64,000 bases of DNA from Azospirillum sp. TSH64 (GTDB taxonomy: Bacteria > Pseudomonadota > Alphaproteobacteria > Azospirillales > Azospirillaceae). Below, in pieces: positions 8,133 through 15,705 of this stretch. A program made the position numbers and the translations under genes. The stretch covers positions 4,785,279 through 4,849,278 of the forward strand of contig NZ_LGQW01000015.1 in assembly GCF_003116035.1 (NCBI RefSeq). Direction: 5' to 3'. Position 1 is the stretch's first letter. Every line of letters starts with the position of its first letter. A model generated the notes under the pieces. The model saw only the letters and a list, made by a program, of their open reading frames with translations. It was not told the origin of the DNA and did no database searches.

Positions 8133-9542
8133 TCAGGTGACCGGAAAGTCATACGGTGCCCGCGTCAATGCGTCTACATAGCTTTCGCGCCACCAGTTGA
8201 TGTCCTGCCGCCGCAGGGTCTGCATCAGGGCGGCGTGGCGCTCCTTGCGCTCGCCCAGCGGCATGGTCAGCGCCCGTTGCAGCGCGTCGCCGACGCCCTC
8301 GATGTCGAACGGGTTGACGATCAGCGCCTCGCCCATCTCGTGGGCGGCACCAGCGAACTGGGACAGCACCAGCACGCCCGGATTGTCGGCGTCCTGGCAG
8401 GCGACATACTCCTTCGCGACGAGATTCATGCCGTCGCGCAGCGGCGTCACCAGCCCGACATTGGCCAACCGGTAGAAGCCGGCCAGAACGCGCTGGCCGA
8501 AGCTGCGGTTCAGGTAGCGGATCGGCTGCCAGTCGAACTCGGCGAAACGGCCGTTGATGCGGCCGGCCATCTCCGACAATTCGCGGCGGATGGCGATGTA
8601 TTCCGGCACATCCTCCCGGCTTGGCGGGGCGACCTGAAGGAAAGAGACGCGGTTGCAATGCTCCGGGTAGCTTTCCAGAAGCTGCTCGAAGGCGGCGAAG
8701 CGTTGCGGCAGGCCCTTGGAATAATCGAGCCGGTCGACGCCGATGATCAGCCGGCGTCCCACCAGGCTTTCGCGCAGCCGTTCGGCCTGGCGCGAGCGGC
8801 CGGCGGTGCGGGCCAGGCTTTCCAGCGCCGGGGTATCGATGCTGATGGGAAACACCTTCGCCATCAGGGTTCGGCCGAAGGCGCGGATCATCGCCGTGCC
8901 GTAGGCGCCGCGCTGTTCCACCGTGCCGTCGGTCTCGGTGCGGATGTAGTCGCAGAAGCCGCGCAGGTCGGTGGCGGTGTGGAAGCCGACCAGATCGTAG
9001 GCGCACAGCTCGCGGATCAGGTCGCGGTGGTTGGGCAGGGCGGTCAGCAGTTCCGGCGGCGGGAAGGGCGTGTGCAGGAAGAAGCCCATGCGCTGCGAAC
9101 AGCCGCGGCGGCGCAACTCGTCGCCGAAGGGGATCAGGTGATAGTCGTGGACCCAGACCATGTCGTCCGGGCGCAGCAGAGGCTCCAGCTTGTCGGCGAA
9201 ATAGGCGTTGACCCTGGAATAGCCCTCGCGCGTGCGACGGTTCACCGAGATCAGGCCCAGGCGGTAGTGGAACAGCGGCCATAAGGTCTGGTTGGCGAAA
9301 CCGTTATAATATTCCTCATGATCGCGGCGGCCCAGATCCAGCGTGGCGTAGGTCAGCTTGCCGGCCTCCGTCTTGGTCGGCTCCGCCTGGGACTCGCCAT
9401 CGACGACCGTTCCGCTCCACCCGAACCAGATGCCCCCGGTCTTCTTCAAGGCTGCCAGGATGGCGACGGCGAGACCGCCTGCGGCCTGCTTGCCCTCTTC
9501 CATAAGGGCGACCCGGTTGGATACGACGACGAGCCTGCTCAC
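8133..9542 (-). CDS. otsA: Trehalose-6-phosphate synthase
   Basis: 469 residues, the normal length for a GT20 enzyme. Joins UDP-glucose and glucose-6-phosphate to trehalose-6-phosphate in osmotic and stress protection. Seen: N-terminal VVVSNRVA, the substrate-loop region GGIWFGWSG, WVHDYHLIPFGDELRR, HTPFPPPELLTALP, the retaining-glycosyltransferase segment GVDRLDYSKGLPQRF, and RDGMNLVAKEYVACQ. No OtsB phosphatase is adjacent in this window. A promoter of the EcfG general-stress type lies 94-118 bp upstream (see separate entry), fitting stress induction. Likely co-transcribed with glk. Confidence 0.96.
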   Translation of the reverse strand: MSRLVVVSNRVALMEEGKQAAGGLAVAILAALKKTGGIWFGWSGTVVDGESQAEPTKTEAGKLTYATLDLGRRDHEEYYNGFANQTLWPLFHYRLGLISVNRRTREGYSRVNAYFADKLEPLLRPDDMVWVHDYHLIPFGDELRRRGCSQRMGFFLHTPFPPPELLTALPNHRDLIRELCAYDLVGFHTATDLRGFCDYIRTETDGTVEQRGAYGTAMIRAFGRTLMAKVFPISIDTPALESLARTAGRSRQAERLRESLVGRRLIIGVDRLDYSKGLPQRFAAFEQLLESYPEHCNRVSFLQVAPPSREDVPEYIAIRRELSEMAGRINGRFAEFDWQPIRYLNRSFGQRVLAGFYRLANVGLVTPLRDGMNLVAKEYVACQDADNPGVLVLSQFAGAAHEMGEALIVNPFDIEGVGDALQRALTMPLGERKERHAALMQTLRRQDINWWRESYVDALTRAPYDFPVT

Positions 9543-9635
9543 GATCTTCTTCTCCTTATTGGCCGCCGGCAGGGCGTTCCGCAGTCCGCAACTTCAGGGC
9601 CGCCGTGGCGGACACCCGGTATTGGACCACTGCGA

Positions 9636-9660
9636 AACGACAAAGGGCGGCCTTGGTTCC
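9636..9660 (-). promoter_or_regulatory. EcfG-type (general stress response) promoter of otsA
   Basis: Read on the minus strand, GGAAC (9660-9656) and CGTT (9639-9636) are separated by 16 bp. This matches the known GGAAC-N16/17-CGTT consensus of the alphaproteobacterial stress sigma factor EcfG. The -10 element lies about 94 bp before the otsA start, and otsA is a recurrent EcfG target in this class. The motif is seen directly; activity is inferred. Confidence 0.65.
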
Positions 9661-9840
9661 GAACTCCCGCCGTCACGCTCACGATAGCGGTCCGAAGGTA
9701 CGGCACCTTTTGTCCTTTGGGGCAAACTGTTTCACGAAAGGTTATGCTGCGGTGCAGCAAATCTAGATAGATCCTATCCGGTTCGCGGTATCTCCTGTCT
9801 CGATTAACGTGATGTAATGAATAAGAAATTCTTTTTGGGC

Positions 9841-9869
9841 TTGAAGCCGGGACGCCACGCGCTCATATT
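9841..9869 (+). promoter_or_regulatory. Sigma-70-like promoter of the MmgR-type sRNA
   Basis: TTGAAG (9841-9846) and CATATT (9864-9869) with a 17-bp spacer, placing a start near 9875-9877, exactly where the first RNA hairpin begins. The rest of 9543-9874 holds the otsA promoter and leader; no gene is seen there. Confidence 0.5.
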
Positions 9870-9874
9870 GTGCA

Positions 9875-9977
9875 GTGCGGCAACGGTCGCGCCTCGGCGT
9901 GGACGTTGGCGTAACGCACTTCTTGGGCGTTTCCTCCCTAGACTGAAGGCCGCGGGTCCGCCCGCGGCCCTTTTTTT
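9875..9977 (+). ncRNA. mmgR: MmgR/alpha-r8-type trans-acting small RNA with its terminator
   Basis: Three features coincide. First, a 5' hairpin closes with GTGCG (9875-9879) against CGCAC (9915-9919), with GCAACG/CGTTGG inside. Second, an unpaired stretch carries TTTCCTCCCT (9930-9939), the decamer reported as invariant in the alpha-r8 (MmgR) sRNAs of alphaproteobacteria. Third, a perfect 9-bp terminator stem GGCCGCGGG/CCCGCGGCC (9948-9969) is followed by seven T. No protein gene precedes the terminator on this strand. In Sinorhizobium meliloti, MmgR responds to nitrogen status and limits PHB granules; a similar role here is inference. The 5' end is predicted from the promoter, and a shorter ~77-nt RNA like the S. 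meliloti one is possible. Confidence 0.7.
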
Positions 9978-10011
9978 GGCCTGACGGTCCGTTGGCCGGG
10001 GGGCAGGAGGG

Positions 10012-10950
10012 TCAGCGCGGACCAAGCCCGTCGGGCGGCAGCAGGCCCAGCGTGTCGACCAGTTCGGTCATGTGGCGGGCCAGGGTGCCAAGATAGGGCA
10101 GGCGGGTTAGCGCCGCCTCGTCCATGTAGAGATCTCGGGCGATTTCGATCTGAAGCGTGTGGATGCCCTGGCGCGGCCGGCCGTAATGGCGGGTGGTGTA
10201 GCCGCCGGCATAGGGATTGTTGCGGCTGACCGCATAGCCCAGCCCGCGCAGGTAATCCTCCGCCGCGTCGATCACCGCCGGGGCGCAGGCATTGCCGAAA
10301 CAGTCGCCCAACACGATGTCGGGATGGGTGCCGCCGCGCCCGTTGCCCCGTCCACCGGTGGTGACGCTGCCCGACGGCATGGAATGGCAGTCGATCAGCA
10401 GGACATGGCCGAAGGCGTCGCGGGTGCCGTCCACCAGCTGGCGCAGCGCGTTGTGATAGGGGGTGTAGCAGCGGCTGACGCGGTCCAGCGCCTCGGCGAA
10501 GCGCAGCTTGCCTTTGTAGATGTCTTCGCCGTTGGCGACCACGCGGGCGATGGTGCCCAGCCCCGCAGCCACCCGGGGGGAGCGGGTGTTGACATAGGCC
10601 GGCAGCGGATCGGCGAACATCTCCGGATCCAGTTCGTAGGCCTCGCGGTTGACGTCCAGATAGGCGCGCGGAAACAGGGCGCGGATCAGCGGCACGCCGA
10701 AGCCCGGGGCGAAGGCGAAGATCTCGTCGACGAAGCAATCCTCCGACTTGCGCAGCGCCCGGGCATCCAGGCGGGACGAGGCGAGGAACTCTGCGGAATA
10801 CGCATTGCCGCTGTGCGGCGATGCCAGCACGAGCGGCAGCCTCTGGCTCTGCGGGGCCAGAATTTCGAAGGCCGGGGCGTTGGGCAGCGGAGCGGCGGCC
10901 GGGTCGGCACCGGCACCAGCGCCGCGTTGCGCGTCGAAGGAGGCGTCCAT
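10012..10950 (-). CDS. N-formylglutamate amidohydrolase family protein
   Basis: 312 residues. Family enzymes (HutG-type FGase) are zinc hydrolases releasing formate and glutamate from N-formylglutamate, the last step of one histidine-degradation route. Seen: LVLASPHSGNAY near residue 40 (metal-ligand region), VDEIFAFAPGFGVPLIRA, RAYLDVNREAYELDPEMF, LLIDCHSMPSG (Cys/His motif) and the late RHYGRPRQGIHTLQIEIARD. No other hut genes are in the window, so the physiological substrate may be a different N-formyl amino acid. It has its own upstream region carrying an unusual inverted repeat (10971-11025). Confidence 0.9.
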   Translation of the reverse strand: MDASFDAQRGAGAGADPAAAPLPNAPAFEILAPQSQRLPLVLASPHSGNAYSAEFLASSRLDARALRKSEDCFVDEIFAFAPGFGVPLIRALFPRAYLDVNREAYELDPEMFADPLPAYVNTRSPRVAAGLGTIARVVANGEDIYKGKLRFAEALDRVSRCYTPYHNALRQLVDGTRDAFGHVLLIDCHSMPSGSVTTGGRGNGRGGTHPDIVLGDCFGNACAPAVIDAAEDYLRGLGYAVSRNNPYAGGYTTRHYGRPRQGIHTLQIEIARDLYMDEAALTRLPYLGTLARHMTELVDTLGLLPPDGLGPR

Positions 10951-10970
10951 GATCGAATGATGTAATGGAC

Positions 10971-11025
10971 GCCGGCCCCAGTGTCACGGAACCTCTGTCA
11001 CGGAACCGTCTGTGAGGGGGCCGGC
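10971..11025. repeat. Inverted repeat enclosing a direct repeat, upstream of the amidohydrolase gene
   Basis: GCCGGCCCC (10971-10979) and GGGGCCGGC (11017-11025) are perfect inverted arms. Between them TGTCACGGAACC occurs twice in direct orientation, at 10982 and 10996, 14 bp apart. It lies 21 bp before the start codon of the minus-strand gene, so it could be an operator or a leader-RNA hairpin. Confidence 0.6.
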
Positions 11026-11160
11026 CGCCTCCCTGCCGCCGGCGGATAAAAAAAGCGGATGGGTGGTGCGAAAGAGCTTGCGTGTCGGCAAGGAGGTCGG
11101 TATACACCCGCCCACGCCGGACGGAACGACGCCAAGCGCTTCTCCGCCGGTTGCTACAGT

Positions 11161-11235
11161 GGGCGGTTAGCTCAGCGGGAGAGCACTACGTTGACATCGT
11201 AGGGGTCACTGGTTCAATCCCAGTACCGCCCACCA
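11161..11235 (+). tRNA. tRNA-Val (anticodon GAC)
   Basis: Complete cloverleaf. The acceptor arms GGGCGGT/ACCGCCC pair fully, the D-arm is TAGCTCAGC, the anticodon stem CTACG/CGTAG encloses the loop with GAC, and the T-arm contains GGTTCAATCC. The CCA end (11233-11235) is encoded. Confidence 0.97.
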
Positions 11236-11416
11236 TTCTGAAGGCCGCGAACCGGAACGGGTTCGCGGCCTTCGCCGTTCCAGGGCTGCTCTTGGGGCTG
11301 CCGCATTTTTTAGCGGCTGCATATCTGAACTCCGTTCGTCCGGATCGCAGCCCCTCGCCACAATCCTCCCTGCGCCGTACCATCCGGGCGGCAAACAATG
11401 CATCGGGAGGATTTTC

Positions 11417-12268
11417 ATGCCTGTCCATACCCTGCGCCACAGCGGCCGGAGCCTTGCCGCAGCCGTCGGCGCGGTGCTGGTCTGTGCCGTTACTGCCCTG
11501 TCGTCCGCCGGTGCGCTGGCGCAGACCGCTCCGTCGGCATCGGCCGCTTCACAGCCGGCTGAAAACTCGCGCCTGGATGCCGTTCTGTCGGCCGGTACGC
11601 TGCGCGTCGGCACCACCGGCGACTACAAGCCCTTCACCTACCTGAACCCGCAGACCCAGAAGTTCGAGGGCATGGACATCGACCTTGCCGAAGCGATGGG
11701 CAAGGCGCTGGGCGTGAAGGTGGAGTTCGTGAAGACCAGTTGGGGCAACCTCCTGCCCGACCTGCTGGCGGACAAGTACGACATCGCCGTCGGCGGCGTC
11801 TCCGTCACGCTGGAGCGGCAGAAGAAGGCGCTGTTCTCCGATCCGCTGATGCGCGACGGCAAGACGCCGATCACCCGCTGCGAGAACAAGGACCGCTTCC
11901 AGACCGTCGCCGACATCGACAAGCCCGGCGTCCGCCTGATCGTCAACCCTGGCGGCACCAACGAGAAGTTCGCCCGCGCCAACATCCGCACGGCCCAGAT
12001 CGAAGTCCATCCGGACAACGTCACCATCTTCGACCAGATCGTCGCCGGCAAGGCCGACCTGATGATCACCGACGCGGTGGAGACGCGGCTTCAGCAGAAG
12101 CTGCATCCGGAACTGTGCGCCGTCCATCCTGACCAGCCCTTCGACTTCTCGGAGAAGGCCTTCCTGCTGCCGCGCGACATCGTGCTGAAGCTGTGGGTCG
12201 ACCAGTGGCTGCACCAGGCCGTCGCCACCGGCCAGTATCAGGCGGTTTTCGATCGCTGGCTGAAGTAG
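11417..12268 (+). CDS. pheC: Periplasmic cyclohexadienyl (prephenate/arogenate) dehydratase
   Basis: 283 residues with a signal peptide ending near GALAQTA. The fold is that of a type-3 periplasmic solute-binding protein, and it would usually be labelled an amino-acid ABC binding protein. From RVGTTGDYKPFTYL onward, however, it follows the Pseudomonas aeruginosa PheC sequence as remembered, including RDGKTPIT, IVNPGGTNEKFARANI, VHPDNVTIFDQIVAGKADLM, HPELCAVHP and QPFDF-EKA-LLPRD. PheC converts prephenate to phenylpyruvate and arogenate to phenylalanine in the periplasm. No permease or ATPase gene is nearby, which also argues against transport. It starts 181 bp after tRNA-Val and is probably monocistronic. 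Confidence 0.82.
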   Translation: MPVHTLRHSGRSLAAAVGAVLVCAVTALSSAGALAQTAPSASAASQPAENSRLDAVLSAGTLRVGTTGDYKPFTYLNPQTQKFEGMDIDLAEAMGKALGVKVEFVKTSWGNLLPDLLADKYDIAVGGVSVTLERQKKALFSDPLMRDGKTPITRCENKDRFQTVADIDKPGVRLIVNPGGTNEKFARANIRTAQIEVHPDNVTIFDQIVAGKADLMITDAVETRLQQKLHPELCAVHPDQPFDFSEKAFLLPRDIVLKLWVDQWLHQAVATGQYQAVFDRWLK

Positions 12269-12433
12269 CTGGTCCCGGCAACTGGAGATGCCGTCGTGCC
12301 GTCCGCAGCGCGGCGGCATTTCCATGCGGCCCGATGGAGTTCCGCAACTATGCACCTAACCGGCGTCTTTATCCGGTGCCCGGTCCAAACGCACCAAGGG
12401 CCTGGCGACTGCTCGCCAGGCCCTTGATCGATT

Positions 12434-12509
<76 letters not shown>

Positions 12510-12656
12510 TTAACTCTGGGGGCCGGTCGTTTCCGTCCGGCCTTGGTGGAGCGGGATAATAGTCAGGCAGCGGAGTGATGCAAGCGGAAAATTCGTCCTT
12601 TCGCGCTTTTTTCACCACCCCGCCGGCCGTCCCGCCGCCACTGGGAGGGGCGCCGG

Positions 12657-13046
12657 TCAGCGCTCCTCCTCGTCCTCACCCTCGACGTCGACGACCTCGT
12701 CCATGTCGTCCTCGCCCAGTTCGGACGTGTCCTCGATCAGGACATCGTCCTCGTCCTCGGCGGTGTCGTCGGCTTCCTCGATGTCGTCGACCGACATGTC
12801 GTCCTCGGCATCCTCCAACTCCGGAGTCTCGGCCTCGGTCTCGACCTCTTCCTCGTCCTCGGCCACGACAGCCGCCTTCTTGGTGTCGTCGACCGGGGCC
12901 GGACGGGCCTTGCGGGACTTCAGCAGAGCCTCAGGATCGAACTGCGCGCCACAGCTCGGGCAGACCGGCGGGTCCTTGCGCATGTCATAGTAACGAGCGC
13001 CACAGCTCGGGCAGATGCGCTTGACGCCCCATTCGGGTTTGGCCAC
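12657..13046 (-). CDS. TIGR02300-family zinc-ribbon acidic protein
   Basis: 129 residues from the GTG at 13046, chosen because GGAGGACGTGGC directly precedes it and because family members begin MAKPEWGVKRICPSCG. Residues ~10-35 form a four-cysteine zinc ribbon (CPSCGARYYD and CPSCGAQFDP). The rest is an extremely acidic Glu/Asp tail, as in the 'FYDLN acid domain' family, here with YYDMRKDP in place of the FYDLN signature. The family is alphaproteobacterial and of unknown function. The gene is next to tRNA-Ala, as a separate minus-strand unit. Confidence 0.85.
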   Translation of the reverse strand: MAKPEWGVKRICPSCGARYYDMRKDPPVCPSCGAQFDPEALLKSRKARPAPVDDTKKAAVVAEDEEEVETEAETPELEDAEDDMSVDDIEEADDTAEDEDDVLIEDTSELGEDDMDEVVDVEGEDEEER

Positions 13047-13227
13047 GCCACGTCCTCCGTCACAAAAATCAGGGGGGTTCTCAAGAGGCGCCCTTTGCCA
13101 TGCCCTGCGGCGCTTGTCAAAAAAAAGATGAGACGAGCCGGCCGCCGCGGCGTCGCAGCACCGGCGGGAAAGTGGTATCCCGCCCGGGCAGGGGTTGCCT
13201 TTACACGGCGTTAACCATAACTCGCTA

Positions 13228-13306
13228 GAACGGACCTGCACACCGTGCAACTCCTCCATTTGGTTTCCTCCTTGAACTCGGGGCCGCTTACGGGCGGCCT
13301 CTTTTC
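13228..13306 (+). ncRNA. Candidate second MmgR-like small RNA upstream of aroA
   Basis: Layout repeats the RNA at 9875-9977: a short hairpin TGCAC-ACC-GTGCA (13237-13249), then unpaired TTTCCTCCTT (13264-13273, one base off the alpha-r8 decamer) followed by GAACT (first copy: AGACT). An intrinsic-terminator-like stem GGGGCCGC/GCGGCCTC (13280-13301) with four T follows. A -10-like TAACTC lies about 10 bp before the proposed start. The ~79-nt size fits MmgR. The alternative is an attenuator in the aroA leader, but no enriched aromatic codons are visible in the only short frame. Boundaries are approximate; the rest of 13047-13462 shows no gene. Confidence 0.45.
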
Positions 13307-13462
13307 ATGTGCGCAAGGCGGAGGCTGCCGGGGTGCGGCCGGGACCCTGGAGCGGATGGCGCCGGTACAGGCGGCGATTTGGCCCCTCTCGCATCGAGGC
13401 GGGGGCTGTGATAGGAACGGCGGCCACAACCGCTTCCCGTTCCGATCCGAAGGACCCGTCCC

Positions 13463-14812
13463 ATGACGCACGCAAGGCCGCTGCGCTCCACCACCACCGG
13501 CGCGATCCGGGGCAGCATCCGCGTGCCCGGCGACAAGTCGATCTCGCACCGGTCGCTGATGCTGGGCGCCATCGCCGTGGGCGAGACGGTGATCCATGGC
13601 CTGTTGGAGGGCGAGGATGTGCTGCACACCGCGGCTGCCATGCGTCTGCTGGGCGCCGAGGCGGAGCGGAGCGACGACGGCCAAGGGGGGAGTGTCTGGC
13701 GCGTGCGCGGCGTCGGGCTGGGTGCGTTGCAGGAACCGGCGCAGGTTCTCGACATGGGCAACAGCGGCACAGCCGCCCGCCTGCTGATGGGGCTGGTCGC
13801 CGGCCATCCGATCTCCTGCGTCTTCACCGGCGACGCCTCGCTGAACAAACGGCCGATGGCCCGCGTCACCAATCCGCTGGAGGAGATGGGCGCCCGCTTC
13901 GTCAGCCGCTCCGGCGGACGTCTCCCGCTGACCGTGGTCGGCAGCGGCGAGCTGGTTCCGATCACCTACCGCCTGCCGGTCGCGTCCGCCCAGGTCAAGT
14001 CGGCGATCCTGCTGGCCGGCCTCAACACCGCCGGCGCGACCACGGTGATCGAGGCGGAGCCGACCCGCGACCACACCGAACTGATGCTGCGCCATTTCGG
14101 CGCCACCGTGACGACCGAGCGGCTGGAGGACGGCGCGCTGGCCGTCACCGTCACCGGCCAGCCGGAGCTGACCGGCCGCAGCATCCATGTGCCGGCCGAT
14201 CCCAGCAGTGCTGCCTTCCCGGCGGTCGCCGCCCTGCTGCGGCCGGGCTCCGAACTTCTGCTGAACGACGTCGGCATGAACCCGCGCCGCACCGGCCTCT
14301 ACGACACGCTGGTGGAGATGGGGGGATCAATCGCCTTCGAGAACCGCCGCGACCAGGCGGGCGAGCCGGTGGCCGACCTGCGGGTTCGCCACAGCGCCCT
14401 GAAGGGCATCGTGGTGCCGGCGGATCGCGCGCCGAGCATGATCGACGAATACCCGGTCCTGGCCGCCGCCGCCGCCTGTGCCGAGGGCACCACGGTGATG
14501 CTGGGGCTGAAGGAACTGCGTGTGAAGGAGAGCGACCGCCTCGCCATGGTGGCGGAGGGGCTGACCCGCTGCGGCGTGTCGGTGGAGGTCGGTGCCGACG
14601 ACAGCCTGACGGTCCATGGCACCGGCAAGCCGCCGAAGGGCGGTGCCACCGTCCTCACCGCCATGGACCACCGCATCGCGATGAGCTTCCTGGTCCTGGG
14701 CATGGCGACCGAACAGCCGGTGTCGGTCGACGACGGCGCCTTCATCGACACCAGCTTCCCCGATTTCGTCGGGCTGATGAACGGGCTCGGTGCCGCGATC
14801 GTGGAGGCTTGA
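13463..14812 (+). CDS. aroA: 3-phosphoshikimate 1-carboxyvinyltransferase (EPSP synthase)
   Basis: 449 residues. Condenses shikimate-3-phosphate with PEP, the sixth step of the shikimate pathway. Seen: PGDKSISHRSLMLGA near the N terminus, LDMGNSGTAARLLMG, DASLNKRPMARV, ASAQVKSAILLAGLNT, DRAPSMIDEYPVLAAAAA (catalytic Asp/Glu), KELRVKESDRL and DHRIAMSFLV. The sequence runs closely with Agrobacterium CP4-type (class II-like) enzymes, but the PEP-site motif here reads GNSGT rather than GNAAT, so CP4-like inhibitor behaviour should not be assumed. First gene of aroA-cmk-rpsA; cmk starts 4 bp after its stop. Confidence 0.97.
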   Translation: MTHARPLRSTTTGAIRGSIRVPGDKSISHRSLMLGAIAVGETVIHGLLEGEDVLHTAAAMRLLGAEAERSDDGQGGSVWRVRGVGLGALQEPAQVLDMGNSGTAARLLMGLVAGHPISCVFTGDASLNKRPMARVTNPLEEMGARFVSRSGGRLPLTVVGSGELVPITYRLPVASAQVKSAILLAGLNTAGATTVIEAEPTRDHTELMLRHFGATVTTERLEDGALAVTVTGQPELTGRSIHVPADPSSAAFPAVAALLRPGSELLLNDVGMNPRRTGLYDTLVEMGGSIAFENRRDQAGEPVADLRVRHSALKGIVVPADRAPSMIDEYPVLAAAAACAEGTTVMLGLKELRVKESDRLAMVAEGLTRCGVSVEVGADDSLTVHGTGKPPKGGATVLTAMDHRIAMSFLVLGMATEQPVSVDDGAFIDTSFPDFVGLMNGLGAAIVEA

Positions 14813-14816
14813 GGCG

Positions 14817-15515
14817 ATGACGCAGCCGCTTTCCAATCAGGGCACTCCGGTCGGGACCGTGGTCGTCGCCATCGACGGCCCGGCCGCCAGCGGCAAGGGC
14901 ACCCTGTCTCAGCGCATCGCCGACGCCTTCGGCTTTGCCCATCTCGACACCGGCGTGCTGTACCGTGCGGTCGGCGTGTCGGTCCTGCGGGCCGGCGGCG
15001 ATCCGGCCGACAACACGGCGGCGGCGCGGGCTGCCTATGACCTGCACCCCGAACATCCGATCCTGCGGGAGGTGGCCTTGCGCACCGACGAGGCGGCGCA
15101 GGCGGCCAGCAAGGTGGCGGCGGTGCCGGAGGTGCGGGCGGCGCTGCTAGACTTCCAGCGGCGCTTCGCCGCCCACCCGCCGGGCGGCGCGCCTGGGGCC
15201 GTTCTGGATGGGCGCGACATCGGAACGGTTGTCTGCCCCGATGCCCAGGCCAAACTGTTCATTACCGCTTCGGTGGAGGTCAGGGCCGAACGGCGACTCA
15301 AGGAGTTGCAGAGACGGGGGATTCCGGCTATATCCTCCGATGTCCTGGAGGACATGAAGACTCGTGATGCGCGCGACAGCCAGAGAGCGGTGGCCCCGCT
15401 CCGTCCGGCTGCCGACGCTTTTGTGCTTGATACGTCCGCTCTCGATGCCGATCAGGTGTTCTCGATGGCGGTCGCCCACATCGGTTCGAAAACCGGTCTG
15501 AAGCCCACGGCGTAA
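14817..15515 (+). CDS. cmk: Cytidylate kinase
   Basis: 232 residues from the ATG at 14817. Phosphorylates CMP and dCMP using ATP. Seen: the P-loop IDGPAASGKGTLSQRIA, DTGVLYRAVG, LDGRDIGTVVCPDAQAKLFI, and the lid region RRLKELQRRGIPA followed by DMKTRDARDSQRAVAPLRPA. The 4-bp gap from the aroA stop and the conserved cmk-rpsA order indicate an operon. The usual alphaproteobacterial arrangement is preserved. Confidence 0.96.
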   Translation: MTQPLSNQGTPVGTVVVAIDGPAASGKGTLSQRIADAFGFAHLDTGVLYRAVGVSVLRAGGDPADNTAAARAAYDLHPEHPILREVALRTDEAAQAASKVAAVPEVRAALLDFQRRFAAHPPGGAPGAVLDGRDIGTVVCPDAQAKLFITASVEVRAERRLKELQRRGIPAISSDVLEDMKTRDARDSQRAVAPLRPAADAFVLDTSALDADQVFSMAVAHIGSKTGLKPTA

Positions 15516-15705
15516 CGCCGCCGCTTCCGACTTCCGTTGACGGGCCGCCGGTGGCGGCGCGAACGGGTCCGACCCCCTCCACGGAAAACCATCAACCAAG
15601 TCGCCGGGCGTGGTGCCCGGCGCGGCGGTTCGGTCGAGGTCCCACCCGTTTTGCCGCGGGCGGGACCGGAACGGGGCTGCTTTCGCGCCACCTTTAGGAG
15701 TTTCA

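Noticed and set aside
9804..9863. Small minus-strand peptide in the otsA upstream region
   Set aside because: No ribosome site and it overlaps the MmgR-type promoter; the RNA model accounts for the sequence.
13245..13466. Aromatic-amino-acid leader peptide upstream of aroA
   Set aside because: The only short frame has no Phe/Tyr/Trp run; a sRNA or terminator explains the hairpin better.
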